From assembly GCA_002440825.1 (NCBI GenBank), contig DJVH01000001.1, forward strand, positions 1 through 64,000: a stretch of DNA of 64,000 nt, in the 5' to 3' direction. How positions within the stretch are numbered: position 1 is the first letter of the stretch; every line of letters begins with the position of its first letter. This DNA comes from Bacteriovoracaceae bacterium UBA6261. Lineage in GTDB: Bacteria; Bdellovibrionota; Bacteriovoracia; Bacteriovoracales; Bacteriovoracaceae. The position numbers were made by a program, and so were the translations under genes. Below, in pieces: positions 32,828-41,555 of the stretch. The notes beneath the pieces were generated by a model. It did no database searches and was not told the origin of the DNA. It saw only the letters and a program-made list of their open reading frames with translations.

Positions 32828-33868
32828 ATGGGATTATTTAACGACAGATTAAAAAATGCAGACGGAACAACACAGGTTCCGGTCTGGTTTATGAGACAAG
32901 CAGGCCGCTATCACTCTCACTATCAGGGAATCAAAAAAGATTCTGATTTCATGACTATGTGTAAAGATCCAAAACTTGCCTGCGAAATTACAATGGGACC
33001 AATTCGCGATTTTAATTTCGATGCGGCGATTTTGTTTTCTGATCTTCTCTTTCCTCTCGAGCAGCTGGGACTGGGATTAACTTATAATCCAGGTCCGCTT
33101 CTGGAATTTAAACTTGAGACTTCTGCGGATGTAAAAAAATTGAAACTCATTCAGGAATCAAATGCGTATTACGCCTTTCAAAAAGAAGCGACAAAACTTC
33201 TTCGCGCAGAACTTCCTGCGACAAAATCTCTTCTCGGTTTCGTTGGAGCTCCATGGACTCTTTACACGTACTCTGTTGAAGGATCGCACTCAGGAAATTT
33301 AACTTCTTCCAAAAAAGGTTTTTACGACGGACGTTGGAAAGGTTTTCTCGACATTCTTCTTCCAGCTCTTTTAACTGAAATGAAAGTTCAGGTTGAAGGC
33401 GGCGCTGATACTGTTTGCTTGTTTGATACGGCCGTTGGTGAATTGATGCTCGCGGATTTTAAGGAATTCATCGTTCCTGTTTTGAGACAAGTCACTGCTG
33501 AATTTAAGAAAGCTTATCCTGATAAACGCATCGTTTACTATTCAAAACTCACAAACATGAATTACCTTCATGCAATTGAAGATAAAAATATCGACGTGCT
33601 TGGAATCGACTGGCGTGTATCTTTGAAGCAAGCTCTGCATGAGCTAGGTCGCGATTATATGATCCAGGGGAATATTGATCCAAGTTACCTGCACTACGAC
33701 TGGCCGATTTTAGAAAAGAAACTGGAGCAGTTCTGGAGCGAGCTTGTCGATACAGGACTTCCGCTCAACAAATGGATCTGTGGACTTGGCCACGGTGTTC
33801 TTCAACAAACACCTGAGGAAAATGTTCGCAGGACAGTTGAATACATTCACAAAAATTGGAAATACTAG
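32828..33868 (+). CDS. hemE: Uroporphyrinogen decarboxylase
   Basis: Cytosolic enzyme decarboxylating uroporphyrinogen III to coproporphyrinogen III. The signature PVWFMRQAGRY is at the N-terminus, FSDLLFPLEQLGLG carries the catalytic Asp, and GLGHGVLQQTPEENV matches the C-terminal motif. 346 residues, normal length. Starts eight bases after the response regulator and ends in a terminator, closing the operon hemA-hemCD-hemL-HK-RR-hemE. Confidence 0.97.
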   Translation: MGLFNDRLKNADGTTQVPVWFMRQAGRYHSHYQGIKKDSDFMTMCKDPKLACEITMGPIRDFNFDAAILFSDLLFPLEQLGLGLTYNPGPLLEFKLETSADVKKLKLIQESNAYYAFQKEATKLLRAELPATKSLLGFVGAPWTLYTYSVEGSHSGNLTSSKKGFYDGRWKGFLDILLPALLTEMKVQVEGGADTVCLFDTAVGELMLADFKEFIVPVLRQVTAEFKKAYPDKRIVYYSKLTNMNYLHAIEDKNIDVLGIDWRVSLKQALHELGRDYMIQGNIDPSYLHYDWPILEKKLEQFWSELVDTGLPLNKWICGLGHGVLQQTPEENVRRTVEYIHKNWKY

Positions 33869-33876
33869 AAAAAGAA

Positions 33877-33901
33877 AAGGCCGCTTTCGCGGCCTTTTTT
33901 A
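33877..33901. terminator. Terminator between hemE and fabI
   Basis: AAGGCCGC / GCGGCCTT with a TTTC loop and a six-T tail on the plus strand; an A-rich left side gives a possible minus-strand tail. It ends the hem operon and may also serve convergent fabI. Confidence 0.9.
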
Positions 33902-34669
33902 TTAAGCACCGATAATATTTATACCTGAGTCTACGTAAAGAACCTGTCCCGTCACTCCGTGAGAGAGTTTTGAGGCAAGGTAAACAGCTGTCCCACCGAC
34001 GTCATCTTGAGTGACATTCTTGCGAAGTGGCGCTTTTTCTTCAATCGTTTTAAGGAAGTCTTTTAAGCCTGGTACACCAGACGCTGCAAGAGTTCTGATG
34101 GGGCCTGCTGAAATACAGTTCACGCGGATATTTTGAGGTCCTAAATCATCAGCAAGGTAACGAGTACTTGCTTCAAGCGCGGCCTTCGCTACACCCATGA
34201 CGTTATAGCCTTTAAGAACTTTAACCGAACCGTGGTAAGTCATCGCGATGACCGAAGCATCGTCATTTAAATTGTCTTTAAGTGAATTGCAAAGTCCGAT
34301 AAGAGAGAAGGCCGAAATATCACAGGCCATTTTGAAGCCTTCGCGTGATGTTTCAACAAAAGGCTTTTTCAAATCTGTTTTATCAGCAAACGCCAGAGAG
34401 TGAACGAGAATATCGAATTTACCCCATTTTTCTTCTACGATTTTTTTTAATTGTTCGTAATGAGCATCGTTTGTTACGTCCATTTCACAGACAAAATCTG
34501 CTCCGACTTCTTGTGCCAGAGGTTCAACTCTTTTTTGAAGATTTTCGTTCAAGTATGTAAGAGCAACGCTCGCTCCTTGTTCTTTAAAAGCTTTTGTAAT
34601 TCCCCAGGCAATCGACATATCGTTTGCGACACCGAGAATAAGTGCTTTTTTCCCTGTAAGAAGGCCCAT
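33902..34669 (-). CDS. fabI: Enoyl-[acyl-carrier-protein] reductase (NADH)
   Basis: Short-chain dehydrogenase that reduces enoyl-ACP in fatty acid elongation. The FabI glycine motif variant GVANDMSIAWG lies at 13-23, and the catalytic Tyr155-(x6)-Lys162 pair is in KGYNVMGVAK; LVHSLAFA and SAGPIRTLAASGV are also typical. 255 residues, standard length, ATG with GGAG. Stands alone on the minus strand opposite the end of the hem operon. Confidence 0.96.
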   Translation of the reverse strand: MGLLTGKKALILGVANDMSIAWGITKAFKEQGASVALTYLNENLQKRVEPLAQEVGADFVCEMDVTNDAHYEQLKKIVEEKWGKFDILVHSLAFADKTDLKKPFVETSREGFKMACDISAFSLIGLCNSLKDNLNDDASVIAMTYHGSVKVLKGYNVMGVAKAALEASTRYLADDLGPQNIRVNCISAGPIRTLAASGVPGLKDFLKTIEEKAPLRKNVTQDDVGGTAVYLASKLSHGVTGQVLYVDSGINIIGA

Positions 34670-34829
34670 AGTTTCTCCTTAAATCATAATTTTCTAAAGA
34701 AGCAACAACTGTAATAGGTCGGCCCGTCATTGTCTAGTTTTTAGGAAGTTCGCAGTATCTGATGTGAATGTGCGTAATGCTATGTCTTGAAAATTATGGT
34801 GTGACAGAGCAAATTACCGAGGAGGATTT

Positions 34830-35240
34830 ATGAAATTTGCTCTTTTGATTTCTGCCTTTTTCGCTCTTTGCACTCACGCCTTTGCCGACAGCGCGGCCAC
34901 TCTTACCTGCACGGGAGAGACCATTGTTCTCACTGAAGTAAGTCCGTATCTCGGAGAGAATTCCCCTTATTCACAACGACTTTTTATCTTAAAGGCAAAA
35001 GACTATGGAACCTTGAATTACTACTCTGCATTTTTTCTGGAAGTGAAAGAAACCAGTGCTCCTGCCAAAGGAGTAGTCATTGTGGGAAACAATAAAAGTG
35101 GCGGTTATTTTACACTTCGAACCAATCAACCGAAACAAGTTGATGACGGTCCGGTGATTCACGAAACGTCTAAAGGGCATTTAAGTTTCTTTCACGGTCC
35201 GCTCAAAGGCCATGAAGCAGTGACTTGTGAAAAACAATAA
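34830..35240 (+). CDS. Small secreted protein of unknown function
   Basis: A 136-residue protein with a clear signal peptide (MKFALLISAFFALCTHAFAD) and a strong GAGGAGG ribosome site. The mature part is beta-rich with two Cys residues (LTCTGE near the start, VTCEKQ at the very end), which could form one disulfide closing a small barrel. Its stop directly abuts the stop of the convergent response regulator with no spacer. Confidence 0.7.
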   Translation: MKFALLISAFFALCTHAFADSAATLTCTGETIVLTEVSPYLGENSPYSQRLFILKAKDYGTLNYYSAFFLEVKETSAPAKGVVIVGNNKSGGYFTLRTNQPKQVDDGPVIHETSKGHLSFFHGPLKGHEAVTCEKQ

Positions 35241-35981
35241 TTACTTTGGTTCAAAAAGATAGCCGACAGAGCGAACACTTTTAAAGTGCTTTGGATTTTT
35301 CGGATCTTCTTCAAAATATTTTCTGAAGCGGACGATAAAGTTATCGAGGGTTCTGGTGGTGACTCCACGGTCATACCCCAGGGCCTTCTCTAAAATTTCT
35401 TCGCGAGTCAAAGGCATATTCGGGTTGAGAATAAATATTTTCAGGATTTTACTTTCCTGCAAAGTCAGATCAACTGTTTCTCTGGCCGTTTTGCCTTTTA
35501 AGTTTTTGAAGTCAATCGTGTTGGTTCCAAACGTGAAAGAGTCGATGTCCACCTCACCGCTTGTTTTTTCGGCCACGGTTTGATTGCTTTGCGACCAGAT
35601 GGCCCTCGTCAGCAAACGGTCCACTCTTAAAAGAAATTCATCGAGATCAAATGGTTTTGAAAGATAATCATCAACACCGAGGCTCAGGCACTTGATTTTT
35701 TCTTTGACCTGGTCTTTGGCCGAGATCACCAGAATGGGAATTTTTAAATCCCGCTTGCGGATTTCCGTAATGACACCAATGCCGTCGATTTCCGGCATCA
35801 TGAGATCGACGATGACCAGATCGGGAGAAAACTCTTTCCACCAATTGAGTCCTTCGAGTCCATTGACACCGATAGCGACTTCGTGACCGAGCATTTTTAA
35901 ATTCAGTCTGATCGCTTCTGCGATATGCTTTTCATCGTCGATGACTAAAATTTTTTTTCCTTTATTAATTGTCTGTATCAT
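35241..35981 (-). CDS. OmpR-family response regulator
   Basis: A 246-residue regulator: receiver with IDDE, phospho-acceptor Asp59 in IVDLMMPE and a Lys in LSKPFDLDEF, linker with a Ser/Gln-rich patch, then a winged-helix domain with LTLQESKILKIF and TRTLDNFIVRFRKYFEED. ATGA overlap with the sensor kinase upstream makes them a single unit. Target genes unknown. Confidence 0.93.
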   Translation of the reverse strand: MIQTINKGKKILVIDDEKHIAEAIRLNLKMLGHEVAIGVNGLEGLNWWKEFSPDLVIVDLMMPEIDGIGVITEIRKRDLKIPILVISAKDQVKEKIKCLSLGVDDYLSKPFDLDEFLLRVDRLLTRAIWSQSNQTVAEKTSGEVDIDSFTFGTNTIDFKNLKGKTARETVDLTLQESKILKIFILNPNMPLTREEILEKALGYDRGVTTRTLDNFIVRFRKYFEEDPKNPKHFKSVRSVGYLFEPK

Positions 35982-36925
35982 ACCGTTCCGTTTTGATTTT
36001 TGAGAGTCAACCGGAACACGCTGCCTGCTCCCGGTCCTCTGCTGATGGCCTGAATTTCACCTTTGTGAAGACGGGCAATGTTGTGAACAATATAAAGCCC
36101 AAGCCCGGATCCTTTGGTGCTTTTGCCGACTTGATAAAACTTTTTGAAAATCTTTTTTACCTGAGATCGATCGAGACCGATTCCGTTGTCGCGAAAATCA
36201 ACGACTATGTTTTTACCTTCAGTCGATAACTCGATTTCAACCAGTTTTTCTTTTGATTTATTGTAAATGAGAGCATTGGTGATGAGGTTCATCATAAGCA
36301 TTTCAAAGAGAGCGGTATCGATGGGCATCCACGCTTCCTTCACATGAGAATGAAATGTGACTTTTCCCTCTTCAAAAAGATGGGGAGTATCTTCCAGGAA
36401 ATTTTCAATGAGAGCAACGAGGTCCTGGCGGACAAAGTCTGCTTTGAAGTTTCGGTCTTCCAGTCGCCCAAGATTCAGAATCCGATTAACGTTGTCGGAA
36501 AGTCTTAGGGTATCTCTTTTCATGTACTCCAGGTATTTGAGCTGCTCATCGCGCGGGAGATCATGTCTTGAGAATGTCTCAAGAAAAAGTTTGAGTGAAG
36601 CAATCGGTGTTTTTAGTTCGTGCGTAAAACCGTTGATGAAGTTTTGTTGAAGCCGATAGAGCTGAATCATTTTCTGGTAGTAAATATAAATAATCAGAAG
36701 CCCCATGAGAATCACGGCCACCAGAAGCGAAAGGATCAGAACTAAAACCCAAGTTTCTGTATCAAGCAAACTCTTGGTGTTCAGGTGATATTTAAAGACG
36801 ACTTCTTCCAGGGCCGCGTGAACGCGAAGATAAGACCTGATATAAATCACCAGTGACGATCCCAGGGCCAGAAGTGAGAAAATAAAAATAAATAATGGGT
36901 GGTAAAACCAACGGGATTTAATCAT
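35978..36925 (-). CDS. Sensor histidine kinase
   Basis: A 315-residue membrane kinase with helices at about 10-30 and 58-82 and a ~28-residue periplasmic loop, HisKA His102 in FTHELKTPIAS, N-box NLITNALIYN, G1 DNGIGL and G2 GSGLGLYIVHN. It is divergent from deoC and co-transcribed with its response regulator. Its HisKA region is similar to that of the hem-operon kinase, so the two systems may be related by duplication. Confidence 0.93.
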   Translation of the reverse strand: MIKSRWFYHPLFIFIFSLLALGSSLVIYIRSYLRVHAALEEVVFKYHLNTKSLLDTETWVLVLILSLLVAVILMGLLIIYIYYQKMIQLYRLQQNFINGFTHELKTPIASLKLFLETFSRHDLPRDEQLKYLEYMKRDTLRLSDNVNRILNLGRLEDRNFKADFVRQDLVALIENFLEDTPHLFEEGKVTFHSHVKEAWMPIDTALFEMLMMNLITNALIYNKSKEKLVEIELSTEGKNIVVDFRDNGIGLDRSQVKKIFKKFYQVGKSTKGSGLGLYIVHNIARLHKGEIQAISRGPGAGSVFRLTLKNQNGTV

Positions 36926-36974
36926 ACTAGGAATGTATTAAACTCAAAGCCAGACCCAATTGTAAAGGAACGAT

Positions 36975-37649
36975 ATGGAAAACAATGTCAAAATCAATCG
37001 TCTAGTCGATCACACTTTGCTCAAGCCCGAAGCCACCCGCGATCAGGTGAAAAAGCTCTGCGAAGAAGCCGTGACGTACGATTTCTTTTCGGTGTGTTTA
37101 AACCCGTTTTACGTCCCGTACGCAGCAAAGTTGCTTTACGGTACTAATGTTCAGGTCTGTACAGTTATCGGCTTTCCTTTGGGCGCTAATGCCACTGAAA
37201 CGAAAGTTTTTGAAACGAAGAAGGCCATTGCCGACGGCGCGACTGAAATTGATATGGTTATCAATATCGGTGCTTTAAAAAACCGTGAATACGATATTGT
37301 CGAAAGCGATATCAAGGCCGTGGTGGACGCTGCAGGAAAGCATCTCGTCAAGGTTATCTTTGAAACTTGCCTTTTAAGTGACGAAGAAAAAATAAAGGCC
37401 TGCGAGCTTTCAGCGAAGGCTGGTGCAAAATTCGTCAAGACCTCAACTGGTTTTTCAACCGGTGGAGCAACGATAGCAGACGTGAAGTTGATGAAAGCAA
37501 ATATCCCTGCTCACATGGAAGTTAAAGCAAGCGGTGGAGTAAGAAATCTCGCGGCCGCTATAGACTTCATGGAATCAGGTGCCACTAGACTTGGAACAAG
37601 TTCTGGCGTCGCCATTATGAATGGCCTTGAATCTGAAGGTAAATATTAA
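36975..37649 (+). CDS. deoC: Deoxyribose-phosphate aldolase
   Basis: Class I aldolase cleaving 2-deoxyribose-5-phosphate to acetaldehyde and glyceraldehyde-3-phosphate, used for deoxynucleoside catabolism. DHTLLKPEAT at the N-terminus, proton-relay Asp in IDMVINIG (about Asp93), Schiff-base Lys155 in FVKTSTGF and the second Lys in EVKASGGVR. 224 residues; AAGGA ribosome site. In a predator this pathway would help use prey DNA, which is inference. Confidence 0.97.
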   Translation: MENNVKINRLVDHTLLKPEATRDQVKKLCEEAVTYDFFSVCLNPFYVPYAAKLLYGTNVQVCTVIGFPLGANATETKVFETKKAIADGATEIDMVINIGALKNREYDIVESDIKAVVDAAGKHLVKVIFETCLLSDEEKIKACELSAKAGAKFVKTSTGFSTGGATIADVKLMKANIPAHMEVKASGGVRNLAAAIDFMESGATRLGTSSGVAIMNGLESEGKY

Positions 37650-37651
37650 GA

Positions 37652-38626
37652 ATGGCCGATTCGAGAGTTTTGATTTTTAAAAGTCCGACGGAAGATTTCC
37701 TGAAAATATTTCTTCCGACTTTTGTTGTCTTTGCTCTTTTTATGTTTCCCGAAATTTATACCTCTTCGCTGGTCGCCATGCTCACGATGTACTTCTTTGA
37801 TGGCGGCCATGTCTACTCGACGATGCTCGAGCAATACTTTGATCCGATCGAGAGAAAAAAACCTTACGTTTGGCAGCTGACTCTCCTCGCCTTTGCCATG
37901 AATCTGGTTGTCGCTCTTTTATACGAATCATATTTCTTCACTTATATTTTCTACTTCACCGTCTTTCACAATATGAGACAAGGTCTTGGCGTGACTTTTC
38001 TTTACCGCCGTGGCGAAAAAGAAATGGCGGGTTTTGTGAAGTACAGTTATTACTTTTTGACTTTGACGCCTTTTCTTCTCTTTCATTTGAAAACGCGTCC
38101 GTCCAATCAGATGGGAGAAGCGATTATCAAGCCGTTGAACCTCGGACAAAGTCAGCATCTTGCAGCTCTTCTTCCTTATTACAACTACGGTCTTGGTCTG
38201 TTCATTCTTGGTGTGCTTTTTATCTATGGTACCTTGCTTTTGAAAAAGCAAACCAAAGGTCTTCTGGCGATGGGTTTCTTTGCTCTCGTGTACGTGTTTG
38301 CTTTCATTCTTTCCCAGAATGAATTTCAAAGCTATATGGTGTTGATCGTTTCTCATGCCATTCCCTATTTCTGGTTGATGGAAAAACGCCTGGTCACTTC
38401 GCACTCATCAGGTTCCATGAAAAAATTCGCCGTTGTTTTTTTATTTTTGATTTTCATGATCGGTGGTTTGATTGATTACAATCATCAGGACATTCTGGAT
38501 CTTTTTGATAGCGTGAATTTACTTATGCTTTCACTGCTGTACGTACCGCTCATCTCCCATTTTCTTTTTGATGGGGTTATCTGGACCCGAGACAATGAGC
38601 GGTTTCAGATTTTTCTTAAGAGTTAA
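37652..38626 (+). CDS. Polytopic membrane protein with conserved-looking His motifs
   Basis: A 324-residue protein with about eight hydrophobic helices. Histidines sit in or near membrane segments: DGGHVYST, FHNMRQGLG, SHAIPYFW, DYNHQD and LISHFLFDG. The spread of His residues recalls di-iron or Brp/Blh-type membrane oxygenases, but I cannot assign a family. Starts two bases after deoC. Its TAA stop is within the 14-bp direct repeat that bounds the IS element, so the gene survived the insertion complete. Confidence 0.8.
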   Translation: MADSRVLIFKSPTEDFLKIFLPTFVVFALFMFPEIYTSSLVAMLTMYFFDGGHVYSTMLEQYFDPIERKKPYVWQLTLLAFAMNLVVALLYESYFFTYIFYFTVFHNMRQGLGVTFLYRRGEKEMAGFVKYSYYFLTLTPFLLFHLKTRPSNQMGEAIIKPLNLGQSQHLAALLPYYNYGLGLFILGVLFIYGTLLLKKQTKGLLAMGFFALVYVFAFILSQNEFQSYMVLIVSHAIPYFWLMEKRLVTSHSSGSMKKFAVVFLFLIFMIGGLIDYNHQDILDLFDSVNLLMLSLLYVPLISHFLFDGVIWTRDNERFQIFLKS

Positions 38627-38629
38627 AAA
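38616..38629. repeat. Left direct repeat (target-site side) of the IS element
   Basis: TTAAGAGTTAAAAA matches 39756-39769 exactly. The likely true duplication is about nine bases (TTAAGAGTT) with the remainder from the element ends. It carries the stop codon of the upstream membrane protein gene. Confidence 0.85.
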
Positions 38630-39757
38630 CTGGCCCACTTGAGTGGGGCTGCAAATAAACTGGATTTTGTTTTTCTCTATCAAATTTTAACTTTAAGGTT
38701 AATGGATTAATTTTACTTTATTTCTCTTTCTTACTTTTCGCGATTGATTCCGCAGTACTTCATTAAAATAATTTATAAAAATATCAATGTGGTCTTGGAG
38801 ATGATTTTCCTTCTTCGTCGTGTTCCACGACCTTCGAAAAAGACGATTGATATTGGCTCGAAACATGGCAAGAATTTGGTTAATAGCAAAAAGCGGGTCA
38901 AATCTTTTTGACTTCAGTTCACCAAAACCAGCGACTGCTGCGCGCTCTCCCTTAAATTTCAAATGAGTTGATTTTGGATAATGCTTTTGAATGAGTTCCG
39001 GGTACCTTTTATGCTCGTCAGTCTTAAATTCGGCATTCGGAGCAATGACAGGCCTGAGATTTTCAAGAAGTAAATCGAGATTTTTTGTGTGTTTATTCTT
39101 CCTCCTACCGTACTTTCTCCTCGAAATTTCCGCAATTTTTCCAAACGCCGGAATTTCTGAAACCACCGCACCTAAAATCAAGCGCTCCTTTGGGGCGATT
39201 ACAACACTTACTGAAACTGGTTTCAATTTTGTGTGAACACTTGTTATAAGATCATCGAATTGTACCTGAATGGCTTTTTCCTCTTTCAAAATTTTCTGAC
39301 GTTCCCGCTCTGAATATCTTGCCTTTTTTGCAAGATATTCAATTTTTCGCTGAATCGTTTTGGGATGAAGCCCAAGGTTTAAGCTTAGGCGATTCATTGA
39401 TTTTCCACCGGCATAATCTTCTTTGATCCGCTGATTAAATCTTCGCTTTTTTTGACGGTATTCAAACTTGTGAGTTGAAGAAGAATATTTTTTCCCACAA
39501 ATCTTACATTTGTAGCGCTGTACGAAGCGTGAGTCGTCAGCTCGAAAATAATGTCCGTCTTTTTTCTGAAAAACATTTTGAAGATAAATTTTGCATTCTT
39601 GATTTGGGCAGCCTGTGTTCATGAGAGGCTTTTAAGCAAATAAAAGAGCAAAAAAGAAAACGCTATCAATTGAAATTACAAGAAAAGAAAAATTCCTCTA
39701 TCAATTTTTGAATTAATATCTAACAAATTAAAACCCCACGGAAGTGGGGTAGTTTTT
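38625..39757 (-). mobile_element. Complete IS1-like insertion sequence, ~1.13 kb
   Basis: The ends are 24-bp imperfect inverted repeats (38625-38648 and 39734-39757, 20 of 24 matching) that each contain a short internal palindrome (CCCACTTGAGTGGG and CCCCACGGAAGTGGGG). A single intact transposase gene fills the interior. Direct repeats of 14 bp flank the element. Size, terminal repeats and a ~9-bp duplication suit the IS1 or IS1595 group; the exact family is not fixed. Confidence 0.88.
38699..39622 (-). CDS. IS1-like DDE-type transposase
   Basis: A 307-residue transposase with an N-terminal zinc ribbon (Cys5, Cys10, Cys39, Cys42), a helix-turn-helix (about 75-95: SMNRLSLNLGLHPKTIQRK) and a DDE-like core. 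Acidic residues occur in VQFDDLI (123/124) and FKTDEHKRYP (202), with a C-terminal NRLFRRSWNTTKKENHLQDH region like the end of IS1 InsB or IS1595 transposases. Unlike classic IS1 it is one continuous frame with no programmed frameshift. No stop or frameshift interrupts it, so it may be active. Confidence 0.88.
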   Translation of the reverse strand: MNTGCPNQECKIYLQNVFQKKDGHYFRADDSRFVQRYKCKICGKKYSSSTHKFEYRQKKRRFNQRIKEDYAGGKSMNRLSLNLGLHPKTIQRKIEYLAKKARYSERERQKILKEEKAIQVQFDDLITSVHTKLKPVSVSVVIAPKERLILGAVVSEIPAFGKIAEISRRKYGRRKNKHTKNLDLLLENLRPVIAPNAEFKTDEHKRYPELIQKHYPKSTHLKFKGERAAVAGFGELKSKRFDPLFAINQILAMFRANINRLFRRSWNTTKKENHLQDHIDIFINYFNEVLRNQSRKVRKRNKVKLIH

Positions 39758-39769
39758 AAGAGTTAAAAA
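39756..39769. repeat. Right direct repeat of the IS element
   Basis: Exact copy of 38616-38629; contains the stop codon (minus strand) of the CpaF-like gene. Confidence 0.85.
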
Positions 39770-40800
39770 TTTTCAAAGAAATTGTTCGGAAGTCCCCCGT
39801 CGCGCTGAAGGACATCAAAAGATTTTGGAGCGAGACCTTTAAATTGCAGAACTCCATCAATTCGTTCAGCAAGAGGCTGCATGAGGACTGTCGGGCCTTC
39901 CATGCCACACACTTCGATAATTTCCTGAATGACTCTATTGCCTTCGTTGTCGCGGCCTAATTGGACGATGAAGTTGATCGCTGAGGCCATCTGCTTTCTG
40001 ACGACGACCAACGGGATTTCAAAACCTGCCAGAAGAAACAGCGTCTCCATTCTTGAAAGACATTCTCCTCCGGAATTCGCGTGAACTGAGGTCATGCTTC
40101 CTTCGTGACCTGTATTCATTGCCTGAAGCAAATCAAAAAGCTCTGCGCCTCTTGTTTCACCGATGATGATGCGGTCAGGTCTCATACGAAGCGTGTTCTT
40201 CACAAGGTCGCGCGTAGAGAGATGACTTTTAGACAGCAGCGCCTTTGCTCCCGATTCAAGTCTGACGACGTTTGGTAAATTAATTGAAAGCTCGAGCGTA
40301 TCTTCAATGGTGATGACTCGATCAGTTTTTGGAATTTCATTGATGAGAAGATTGAGAAATGTTGTTTTACCAACACCTGTTCCCCCTGAAACGACAATAT
40401 TCAAACGTCCCTTGATCATGGCACGCAGAAGTTCAACCCATTTTGGTCCAAGGCCGAATACGACAGGATTTTGATCAAAGCTTGAAATGAATTTCAAATA
40501 TTTTCTGATGGAAATCGCTGGGCTCCCCTGAACAAAAGGTTCATTGATGATATTGATACGTGAGCCGTCAGGAAGATTTCCATCGAGAATCGGATTGTCT
40601 TTATCGCAGACTTTTTGATTCATGTTAGCGACTTCTGTGATGAAGGCATGAATGTCATTGGCGGGAAGATTGGCATTGAGTTGAATAAACTGTCCACCTC
40701 TTTCCACAAAAACATGTTTCGGTCCATTGATCAGAATTTCGGTAATGCCGCTTTTTTTGTTGAGGTCGTTGATGAGGTTCCAGATCGCGTTGTTTTGCAT
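39763..40800 (-). CDS. CpaF/VirB11-family secretion ATPase
   Basis: A 345-residue hexameric-type ATPase for pilus assembly or secretion. Walker A GGTGVGKTT, an acidic ITIEDTLEL (Asp box), Walker B-like IIIGETRG, and the His box HANS. N-terminal domain typical of CpaF/TadA but without its long extension. No Tad/Flp pilin, TadB/C or secretin gene lies beside it. A protein of unknown function starts ten bases upstream. May energise an envelope process encoded elsewhere. Confidence 0.92.
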   Translation of the reverse strand: MQNNAIWNLINDLNKKSGITEILINGPKHVFVERGGQFIQLNANLPANDIHAFITEVANMNQKVCDKDNPILDGNLPDGSRINIINEPFVQGSPAISIRKYLKFISSFDQNPVVFGLGPKWVELLRAMIKGRLNIVVSGGTGVGKTTFLNLLINEIPKTDRVITIEDTLELSINLPNVVRLESGAKALLSKSHLSTRDLVKNTLRMRPDRIIIGETRGAELFDLLQAMNTGHEGSMTSVHANSGGECLSRMETLFLLAGFEIPLVVVRKQMASAINFIVQLGRDNEGNRVIQEIIEVCGMEGPTVLMQPLAERIDGVLQFKGLAPKSFDVLQRDGGLPNNFFENF

Positions 40801-40810
40801 TCGTTCCTGC

Positions 40811-41509
40811 CTAGGCCTGTGAAGTTACATCCATCGTAAATATTTCAGTGTCGTTTATAGAAGCACCGTAAGTAAGAAAATTCTGCATCATCTGCTGCTG
40901 CTCGCTTGGAGACAAGAGAGCAAACATCGATTCATATCTCGAACCGCCTGAAAGAAGAGTATTCATTCGCTCAGTACCGAGAAAATGATCATACTGAATC
41001 AGCTCCAGCATCAACCAATCGATGCGTGCCGATTTGGCCTTGGAGAATTTCATAAACTCAATGTGTTCATCACGAATGATAAGAGGATTTGTGTTCATTG
41101 AATCACTTCCCTTTTTCACCTGTATCAAACTCATCTTGGCATAAAATCCAAGAAGAAACGCACGGGAAAATCCGGGTGGTGTAAAATGGCGCAGTTTATT
41201 TTCAATGTTCACAATATCGGTCACGAGATTTAAATTGGCGGTGTCAGGAAATTTTCCGGTCATGGCGTATTCAATATAAACCGAAGCGAGTCTGTTTCTG
41301 ATCCCCGCCCATCCAGCTATCGAAAGAATTTTTCCCAAAAAGCCATCGGGATCAATATCGCGGAAAACTTTCTTCACCAGCGCATTGAGTTCGCTGTTTT
41401 CATTGATGTACATTTCCAGGTTGGTATTGGTCCCGGTGGAATTCTGAATATTGCTTACCAGTAACCTAGTAAATTGTTCAGGCAGTGAAACGTACGGAAG
41501 ATTGAACAT
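40811..41509 (-). CDS. Protein of unknown function upstream of the CpaF-like ATPase
   Basis: A 232-residue, mostly helical soluble protein without signal peptide or membrane span. No motif recognised. The ten-base gap to the ATPase gene indicates co-transcription and possibly a shared role, such as an adaptor for the ATPase. Confidence 0.75.
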   Translation of the reverse strand: MFNLPYVSLPEQFTRLLVSNIQNSTGTNTNLEMYINENSELNALVKKVFRDIDPDGFLGKILSIAGWAGIRNRLASVYIEYAMTGKFPDTANLNLVTDIVNIENKLRHFTPPGFSRAFLLGFYAKMSLIQVKKGSDSMNTNPLIIRDEHIEFMKFSKAKSARIDWLMLELIQYDHFLGTERMNTLLSGGSRYESMFALLSPSEQQQMMQNFLTYGASINDTEIFTMDVTSQA

Positions 41510-41555
41510 GTTTTCCTTTTTGGTGTAAGTCCTGCTTATAGTTTATACTGAATTT

